Below are positions 39,856 to 45,246 of a DNA stretch of 45,246 bases, one piece after another. Under the pieces are notes generated by a model. It saw only the letters and a list, made by a program, of their open reading frames with translations, had not been told where the DNA came from and did no database searches. The stretch is from Actinomycetes bacterium (GTDB taxonomy: Bacteria; Actinomycetota; Thermoleophilia; Solirubrobacterales; Solirubrobacteraceae): contig JAJZWB010000008.1 in NCBI GenBank assembly GCA_021846845.1, positions 1 to 45,246 of the forward strand. The letters are read 5' to 3'. Position 1 is the first letter of the stretch. The number at the start of each line of letters is the position of its first letter. Made by a program: the position numbers and the translations under genes.

Positions 39856-41928
39856 ATGAGCGCGCTCGCCCAGGGCACGCGCTCGCTCGGAGCGCGTGCC
39901 GGCGGGTGGGTGCGCCGCGCCGGCTATCTGCAGAAATGGCTCGTGCTGGGCGCCGCGATCGGCGTGATCGCGGGTCTCGGCGCGGTCGCGTTCTACGAGG
40001 CGCTGCAGGCCGCCACCCACTTCCTGCTGGGCACGATCGGGGGCTATGTGCCTCCCTCGCCCGTCGGCGAGGGAGGCGGGAAGGGCACCGGGCACTTCAC
40101 ACGGGCGTGGGCGATCCCGCTGATCGCCGCGCTCGGCGGCCTCGTCTCGGGAGCGCTCGTGTTCCGCTTCGCGCCCGAGGCCGAGGGCCACGGCACGGAC
40201 GCCGCGATCGATGCCGTCCACCGCAACCCGCGCGGCGTGCGCTCGCGGGTCGTGTTCATCAAGCTGGTCGCGTCGGCGCTGACGATCGGCTCCGGCGGCT
40301 CCGGCGGCCGGGAGGGGCCGACCGCCCAGATCTCGGCCGGCTTCGGCTCGCTGCTGGCCCGCCGGCTTGACCTCTCGCCTGAGGACGGCCGGATCGCCGT
40401 CTCGGTCGGGATCGGGTCGGGGATCGGCGCGATCTTCGGCGCCCCGCTTGGCGGCGCCGTCCTGGCCGCGGACATCGTCTACCGAGACGACTTCGAGATC
40501 GAGGCGCTGATCCCCGGGCTGATCGCCTCGATCATCGGCTACACGGTCTTCGGCCTGATCGAGAACTTCTCGCCGCTGTTCGGCTACGCAGCCTCCGGCT
40601 ACCAGTTCCACGAGCCGCTGCAGCTGCTCTGGTTCGCGGTGATCGGCCTCGTGGCGGGGTTCGTCGGGCTTCTCTACGCCAGGAGCTTCTATGGCGTGAC
40701 CGCCCTGTCCAAACGCCTGCCGGGATCGCGGATGGTCAAGCCCGCGGTCGGCGGGCTGCTGGTCGGCCTGTTGGCGCTCGCGCTGCCCGGCGTGCTCGGC
40801 ACCGGCTACGGCTGGCTGCAGGAGTCGCTGTCGCGCTCGGACCTCATGTCCCTCTCGCTGGCGACCGTGCTGCTGCTGCCGGCGGCCAAGATCCTCGCGA
40901 CCTCGCTGTCGATCGGGACGGGCGGCTCGGGCGGGATCTTCGGGCCCGGGATGGTGATCGGCGCCTTCGTCGGCGCCGCCGTCTGGAGGCTGCTGGAGCC
41001 GTTCGCCGGCAGCGTGCCCCACAGCCCCGCGCCGTTCGTGATCGTCGGGATGATGGCCTGCTTCGGCTCGATCGCCCGGGCGCCGCTGGCGGTGATGCTG
41101 ATGGTGGCGGAGATGACCGGGAGCCTGACGATCCTGGCGCCAGCGATGGTCGCCGTCGGCCTCGCCTACCTGATCGTCCACCGCAGCGGGCAGACCATCT
41201 ACCGCAGCCAGCTGCGCAGCCGTGCCGAGTCGCAGGCCGCCCGCCTGGTCCTCGGGCTGCCGCTGCTGGCGCGGATCCGCGTCTCCGACACGGCGGTGCC
41301 CGCCCGCGTGGTGCTCACCGACTCCGAGATCGCCGGCGAGGCGCTCGCACGCCTTCGCGAGGCGGCCGTGCCGGGCGCGCCCGTCGTGGACGCACGCGGG
41401 CGGTTCATCGGCGCCGTCTCGCGCGACGCCCTGTCCGAGTCGGTGCTGGCCGGTCACGAGGACCACCCGGTCGGCAGGCTCGCCGACGAGACCACCCCGA
41501 CGGTAACCGCGCAGGCGACGCTTGAGGAAGCGCTCGACGCGCTTCCCGCCGGACATCGCTGGCTGACGGTGATCGACGACGACCGCCGCGTGGCGGGCAT
41601 CCTCGGCGTGCGCGAGATCGTGCGCAGCTACCGAGGCACCGTGCAGGCCGACGCGCAGCGGATCCTCAGCGTCTCGGACGACGCCGGGATCGCCGAGGTG
41701 ACGGTCGGCGACCGGTCGCCGCTGCGAGACTCGACGATCGCGGAGGGACCGATCCCCGACGGCGTGATCGTCACCTCGCTGCAGCGTGGCGAGGTCTCGC
41801 TTCCGGTCGACGGCCACACGCAGCTTCAGGCGGGCGACGTGCTCACGCTGCTAGCTCCCAGGGATCGCCTGGGAGCGGCACGGGACCTGGTCGAGGGTCC
41901 CGTGGTCGCGGCGCACCGGCAGGCTTGA
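39856..41928 (+). CDS. CLC-family chloride transporter with CBS pair and RCK-C/TrkA-C domain
   Basis: This 690-residue protein is a membrane CLC domain (about 25-450) followed by a CBS pair (about 470-590) and a TrkA-C-like end (about 620-680). Selectivity motifs are present: GSGGSGGREGPT (gating Glu in REGPT), GTGGSGGIFGPG and the EMTGS helix. The residue corresponding to the proton glutamate of E. coli ClcA (E203, after APLAGILFIIEE) is Ile here (APLGGAVLAADI), so it may be a passive channel or use another proton path. ATG at 39856. The cytosolic domains suggest ligand control by nucleotides. Confidence 0.92.
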   Translation: MSALAQGTRSLGARAGGWVRRAGYLQKWLVLGAAIGVIAGLGAVAFYEALQAATHFLLGTIGGYVPPSPVGEGGGKGTGHFTRAWAIPLIAALGGLVSGALVFRFAPEAEGHGTDAAIDAVHRNPRGVRSRVVFIKLVASALTIGSGGSGGREGPTAQISAGFGSLLARRLDLSPEDGRIAVSVGIGSGIGAIFGAPLGGAVLAADIVYRDDFEIEALIPGLIASIIGYTVFGLIENFSPLFGYAASGYQFHEPLQLLWFAVIGLVAGFVGLLYARSFYGVTALSKRLPGSRMVKPAVGGLLVGLLALALPGVLGTGYGWLQESLSRSDLMSLSLATVLLLPAAKILATSLSIGTGGSGGIFGPGMVIGAFVGAAVWRLLEPFAGSVPHSPAPFVIVGMMACFGSIARAPLAVMLMVAEMTGSLTILAPAMVAVGLAYLIVHRSGQTIYRSQLRSRAESQAARLVLGLPLLARIRVSDTAVPARVVLTDSEIAGEALARLREAAVPGAPVVDARGRFIGAVSRDALSESVLAGHEDHPVGRLADETTPTVTAQATLEEALDALPAGHRWLTVIDDDRRVAGILGVREIVRSYRGTVQADAQRILSVSDDAGIAEVTVGDRSPLRDSTIAEGPIPDGVIVTSLQRGEVSLPVDGHTQLQAGDVLTLLAPRDRLGAARDLVEGPVVAAHRQA

Positions 41929-42349
41929 TCCAAGCCCGATCGGCCGGGGCTCGGGAGACTGCACCCGAGCGCGATCCGGCGGCGTCGCCGGTCAGCGCGG
42001 ACGGCGAGAGCGTGCGCGGCCGGCGCGTGCAGAGCGGCAGACGTCCCAAAGGTCACCGCGCCCCGCTTCAGTGGGGCGTTGAACGCCCACCGGATGGTCG
42101 ACGCCCCGCGCTTCCCCAGTGCAGCGGAGGCTGGGACGTCAGCCGTCCACCAGCTGGCGAACGTCCCAGCATGCGGCGGCCCGGCCATCGTTGGGACGTT
42201 CGCCGGCCGTCTCCTCCGGCGGGCGGACCCCGGTGGCGCAGGGATAGGCGGGGACGGCGGACCCAGCCCCAGGGCGGGAGGTCTCCGTCCTGCTGGCGGT
42301 TCAGCTCTCCGCCCCTGAGGCACGGGTGCTTCGGATATGGTCGCGCCCG
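41929..42349. other. 421-base intergenic region with four inverted ACGTCCCA motifs
   Basis: I see no gene here. The motif ACGTCCCA occurs at 42041-42048 and 42161-42168 on the plus strand and inverted at 42132-42139 and 42192-42199. The pair 42156-42168 and 42192-42204 forms a perfect 13-base inverted repeat with a 23-base loop. Smaller hairpins lie between them (CGCCCC at 42059 with GGGGCG at 42073; GGGCGTT-G-AACGCCC at 42074-42088). It could be the CLC terminator, a structured RNA or protein-binding sites. Confidence 0.6.
42336..42341 (+). promoter_or_regulatory. Likely leaderless -10 box for the Tat-dependent small subunit gene
   Basis: TATGGT ends eight bases before ATG 42350, with no Shine-Dalgarno. 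Third instance of this layout on the plus strand in the window. Confidence 0.4.
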
Positions 42350-43243
42350 ATGGACGTCAGGGCCAACCGTCGCGAGTTCGTCGCCGGTGGTGTCGGCGGG
42401 GCGCTCGCCGTGCTCGGGCTCGCCGAACCCGCGCGGGTCCGCGCTCTGATCGACGAGGTCGCCCACGGACGGCTCCCGGACGGCGGTGGACGATTCCTGT
42501 CCGCCGCCGAGCTCGACGCCCTCAGGGCCGTGACCGCGCGGCTGCTTCCGGGCCCGCCGCAGGACCCGGGGCCTGGTGCTCTGGAGGTGCACGCCGCCGA
42601 GGCGATCGACCTGCTGCTGGGCGCTTTCGAGATGCGCCCTGCGCTGATCCACGCCGGGGGCCCATTCTCTGGCCGAGCCGGTGGCTCCGGGGACGACTTC
42701 GCCCACTTCGTGGCGCTCGACCCTCAGGCCGAGCTCGGCTGGCGGATCAGGCTGGAGGGCTCCCGCGGCATGCCAGAGCGCGAGTTCGCGGGACCGGTGG
42801 TCGGACTCCAGGAGATCTACAGGCGGGGTCTGGCACGATTGGAAGAGCTCGCCCACGCTCGGATCGGTCATGACTTCGCCCGCGCCGGGACGGCCGTCCA
42901 GGACGAGCTGCTCTCCTCACACGACCACGTTGTCTCCAGGTTCGCGACGGCCGCTGTGGCCAACTGCCTGGAGGCACTCTGCGGCCCGCCTGAGTACGGC
43001 GGCAACCACGGCCTCGCCGGCTGGCGCGGCCTGCAATGGCGCGGCGACACGGCTCCGGACGGGTTCACGGCAGCTCAGGTGAGCGAGCCGGACCCCCCGA
43101 CCGGGATCGTCGCCGAATCGCCCGAGGCGAGCCTCAGGGCATCGTCGCGCCTGGCGGTGCTTGCACGGGTCGCGCCGCTGCTCGGGCGCGCGGGGCGGCG
43201 CGACCCGCATGCCGGGGCCGCGACGCGGGGCGAACAGGGGTGA
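42350..43243 (+). CDS. Gluconate 2-dehydrogenase subunit 3 family protein, Tat-targeted
   Basis: A twin-arginine signal (NRREFVAGGVGGALAVLGLA, about residues 6-25) opens this 297-residue protein, so it is exported folded. The body (about 45-235) follows the gluconate 2-dehydrogenase subunit 3 family: LSAAELDALRAVTARLLPG, HFVALDPQAELGWR, CGPPEYGGNHGLAGWRGLQ. The small subunit accompanies a membrane-associated flavoprotein dehydrogenase and helps its export and maturation. The C-terminal 50 residues are Ala/Arg-rich and not conserved-looking. The stop overlaps the GMC gene start (GTGA). No cytochrome c subunit gene follows, unlike classical gluconate dehydrogenase. Confidence 0.85.
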   Translation: MDVRANRREFVAGGVGGALAVLGLAEPARVRALIDEVAHGRLPDGGGRFLSAAELDALRAVTARLLPGPPQDPGPGALEVHAAEAIDLLLGAFEMRPALIHAGGPFSGRAGGSGDDFAHFVALDPQAELGWRIRLEGSRGMPEREFAGPVVGLQEIYRRGLARLEELAHARIGHDFARAGTAVQDELLSSHDHVVSRFATAAVANCLEALCGPPEYGGNHGLAGWRGLQWRGDTAPDGFTAAQVSEPDPPTGIVAESPEASLRASSRLAVLARVAPLLGRAGRRDPHAGAATRGEQG

Positions 43244-44946
43244 GCCGGCCGTCGGTGGTGATCGTCGGCTCCGGGGCCGGCGGGAGTGTCGCCGCTTGGG
43301 AGCTGGCACGGACCGGCCACCCGGTGCTGGTGCTTGAGAAGGGTCGCAACCTGCTGCCCGGCCTGGGCGGACGCGGACAGGTCCGAACGCTGTTCTCCAA
43401 CGACGAGGTCAAGGCCGGGCGCTTCTTCGAGGATCAGGATCCGATCCTCGAGCCGCGGACCCTCAGAACCGTCGCCGAGGCGCGCCGCGGGGTCGGGAGA
43501 AGCTTCGTCGGCGACGTGAACGACCTTCCGACGGTCGTCGGCGGCGGCACGATCCACTGGGACGCGAAGGTCCCCCGCTTCTGGCGCCAGGACTTCAAGG
43601 GCCGCTCGCTGCTGGGCCCGATCCCGGACGCGAACGTCGCCGACTGGCCGCTTGAGTACGACGAGCTGGAGCCGTTCTACGACGAGGTCGAGGACCGGCT
43701 CGGTGTTCAGGGAGACCGGTCTCGGATGCCGGCCACGACGCTCGCGCAGGCACCGCGGCGCCACGACTTCGCCATGGCGCCCAATCCCCCGATGTACGCG
43801 GGGCTGAGACTGTCCGCGGCCGCCGAGCAGCTCGGGTATCACCCGTACCCGTATCCGATGGCCGTCAACTCGCGGTCCCTGCACGGGCGCCCGGCCTGCA
43901 GCTCGTGCGGGTTCTGCACAGGCTTCGGGTGTCCCGTCAACGCGCGCGGTGGGGCCGCGGTCTCCTTCCTGCACGACGCGATCCGCGCCGGCGCGGAGCT
44001 GCGTCCGCGCTGCTTCGTGCACCGGGTCGACCTCGCCCCTGGCGGCCGGCGCGCGACCGGGGTGTCCTACATCGACGAGTCTGGCGCCCACCGCAGCGTG
44101 CGCGCGGACGTCGTGATCCTGGCCGCGTCCGCGATCGAGACCGCCCGGCTCCTGATGCTCAGCGCCGGTCCCCACCATCAGGAGGGGCTCGGCAACGGCT
44201 CGGGAATGGTCGGGCGCAACCTGATGTTCCACTACTTCAGCGTTGGCGCGGGTGTGTTCAGCGAGCGCGCGCACTCCTGGCGCGGCCCGGCGACCACGTT
44301 CACGCTGGACGACTTCGTCGGCCCGGTCAGCGGCGCGCCTGCCCGTTCCGCGGGCCTTCCCTACCTGAAGGGCGGCTGCTGCGAGGTCGGCGGTGGAACG
44401 CTGCTGCTGGAGGAGGCGAGCCTGTACGCGGGTGCCGGTCTGCGCGGCGCGGCGCTCACCGGCGCGCTGCGCGGGCTGGCGCTGCGCGACCACATCACCG
44501 GCATCCAGCTCAACGCCGAGGACATGCCCCAGAGCTCCAATCGAGTCGACCTGGACCCGCGCATCAGGGACTTCCGCGGCTTCCCGGTGCCGCGGATAAC
44601 CCATACCCCCCATCGGTTCGAGCTCGCGGCGGCGAGCCACTTCGCCCCGCTGCTGCAGGAGATCTGCGCCGTCGCCGCTCCGACGTCCGAGACCCAGCTG
44701 ATCGGCGCCCAGATGGCCGGCAGCACCGGGGGGCACGCCGGGCCTTACGCCACGGCGCACATCATGGGCACGGCACGGATGGGCGACGATGCGCGCACTT
44801 CGGTCAGCGACCGCTTCGGCCGCCTGCATGAGGTTCCCAACGTGGTGCTGGCGGACGCGTCGGTCTTCGTCTCCTCCGGCGGTTTCAACCCGACCCTCAC
44901 GATCATGGCGCTGGCTCTGCGCGCGGCGCGGGAGATCGGGCGCTAG
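43240..44946 (+). CDS. GMC-family FAD dehydrogenase (gluconate 2-dehydrogenase flavoprotein-like)
   Basis: This 568-residue flavoprotein has the FAD dinucleotide motif VVIVGSGAGGSVAAWELA at its start, VVGGGTIHWDAKVPRFW, a cysteine-rich segment ACSSCGFCTGFGCP (about 220), and the GMC C-terminal catalytic block HIMGTARMGDDART then SSGGFNPTLTIMALAL. It has no signal of its own, so it is probably exported with the Tat-bearing partner encoded just upstream. Start GTG at 43240 overlaps that gene's stop (GTGA). Substrates of relatives are sugar acids or polyols; the electron acceptor is not encoded here. The last 20 bases of the gene are duplicated 70 bases downstream. Confidence 0.9.
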   Translation: MSRPSVVIVGSGAGGSVAAWELARTGHPVLVLEKGRNLLPGLGGRGQVRTLFSNDEVKAGRFFEDQDPILEPRTLRTVAEARRGVGRSFVGDVNDLPTVVGGGTIHWDAKVPRFWRQDFKGRSLLGPIPDANVADWPLEYDELEPFYDEVEDRLGVQGDRSRMPATTLAQAPRRHDFAMAPNPPMYAGLRLSAAAEQLGYHPYPYPMAVNSRSLHGRPACSSCGFCTGFGCPVNARGGAAVSFLHDAIRAGAELRPRCFVHRVDLAPGGRRATGVSYIDESGAHRSVRADVVILAASAIETARLLMLSAGPHHQEGLGNGSGMVGRNLMFHYFSVGAGVFSERAHSWRGPATTFTLDDFVGPVSGAPARSAGLPYLKGGCCEVGGGTLLLEEASLYAGAGLRGAALTGALRGLALRDHITGIQLNAEDMPQSSNRVDLDPRIRDFRGFPVPRITHTPHRFELAAASHFAPLLQEICAVAAPTSETQLIGAQMAGSTGGHAGPYATAHIMGTARMGDDARTSVSDRFGRLHEVPNVVLADASVFVSSGGFNPTLTIMALALRAAREIGR

Positions 44947-45028
44947 CGTCGCGACTCCAATCGCGCCGCGCTGGTCAAAGAGCGCGCCGCGCGCGGCGCG
45001 GGAGGTCGGGCGCCAGCGTCGCGACGCC
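44921..45028. repeat. Duplicated gene tail, two copies 70 bases apart
   Basis: The 38-base stretch 44921-44958, covering the last codons and TAG of the GMC gene, recurs at 44991-45028 with three mismatches. The stop TAG is CAG in the second copy. It belongs to the same class as the arrays at 10267, 21227 and 31371. The rest of 44947-45136 holds no visible gene. Confidence 0.88.
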
Positions 45029-45136
45029 GCCGGACGGCGGTGCGACGCCCCCGATCCCGCCGCGTCGAAGGTCGTCCCCGGGGTCGGTCGGGCCGTCCCC
45101 CTCCGCGGCGGATCCTCGGGCAGGGCGAAGGCTCGC

Positions 45137-45246
45137 TCAGGCGGGATCGACCAGGTGGCGCCCGAGGTGCTCGCGCGCGGCCGCGAGCTCGCACTCGCCC
45201 AGTGAACCGGGGACCAGTCGGTAGCTCGGCTCGTACTCGGCCAGAA
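45137..45246 (-). CDS. C-terminal end of an unrecognised protein (5' part outside window)
   Basis: On the minus strand a frame entering from the right edge ends at TGA 45139-45137. It gives about 35 residues (EYEPSYRLVPGSLGECELAA, then REHLGRHLVDPA), with strong G/C third positions and a plausible amphipathic helix. The family cannot be recognised from so little. The gene is convergent with the GMC dehydrogenase. Confidence 0.55.
   Translation of the reverse strand, partial: LAEYEPSYRLVPGSLGECELAAAREHLGRHLVDPA

Overview
The window is very GC-rich, with strongly G/C-biased third codon positions. It carries an F420/FMN-type LLM oxidoreductase, many GTG/TTG starts and probable leaderless transcripts. 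This points to a high-GC Gram-positive (Actinomycetota). A Thermoleophilia/Solirubrobacterales relative is my guess, because no rRNA or housekeeping marker is present to settle it. I saw no rRNA, tRNA, insertion sequence, phage gene or CRISPR array.

The first 33 kb is a catabolic island, almost all on the minus strand and read right to left. It has four blocks, each starting close to a GTATAC palindrome. (1) From about 30.1 kb to 17.4 kb: a FadR-type GntR regulator, an LLM oxidoreductase, CoA-transferase alpha and beta, a DUF6282-like amidohydrolase, a maleate isomerase/Asp-Glu racemase-like protein, three subunits of a xanthine-dehydrogenase-type hydroxylase, a diaminopropionate ammonia-lyase-like enzyme, a benzoylformate-decarboxylase-like ThDP enzyme and an agmatinase-family ureohydrolase. 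(2) From 17.2 to 10.5 kb: an amino-acid-type ABC permease fused to its ATPase, a DUF1989 protein, a lipoprotein binding protein, an M28 peptidase, an FMN 2-hydroxyacid dehydrogenase and a formamidase/acetamidase. (3) From 10.2 kb to the left edge: an NCS1 permease, urocanase, and a set resembling acetophenone/acetone carboxylase (two HyuA, one gamma-like zinc protein, one HyuB, then a partial gene). (4) An alcohol dehydrogenase at 30.2-31.3 kb. A 2-hydroxyacid dehydrogenase and a divergent second DUF1989 gene follow. Most genes inside blocks overlap by 1-14 bases (ATGA, GTGA), so they are translationally coupled.

Together the genes suggest uptake and stepwise breakdown of nitrogen-rich heterocycles or ureido/guanidino/imidazole acids: two transport systems, Mo-hydroxylation, hydration of an imidazole acrylate, ATP-dependent ring opening or carboxylation, amidine hydrolysis, formamide hydrolysis, deamination and CoA transfer. 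The substrate cannot be fixed from sequence. Urocanate/hydantoin-propionate (including an ergothioneine-like route) is the best fit for block 3.

From 33.6 kb on the content is more ordinary: NADH pyrophosphatase, a divergent FolD-like protein lacking the catalytic lysine, an MMPL exporter, a zinc-less quinone-type NADP oxidoreductase, a CBS protein with a CLC chloride transporter, and a gluconate-2-dehydrogenase-like pair (Tat-targeted small subunit plus GMC flavoprotein).

The most unusual feature is a set of short tandem arrays sitting on gene ends. At several places the repeat unit contains the stop codon of the upstream gene or the start codon of the downstream gene, as if stop/start junctions themselves had been tandemly amplified.
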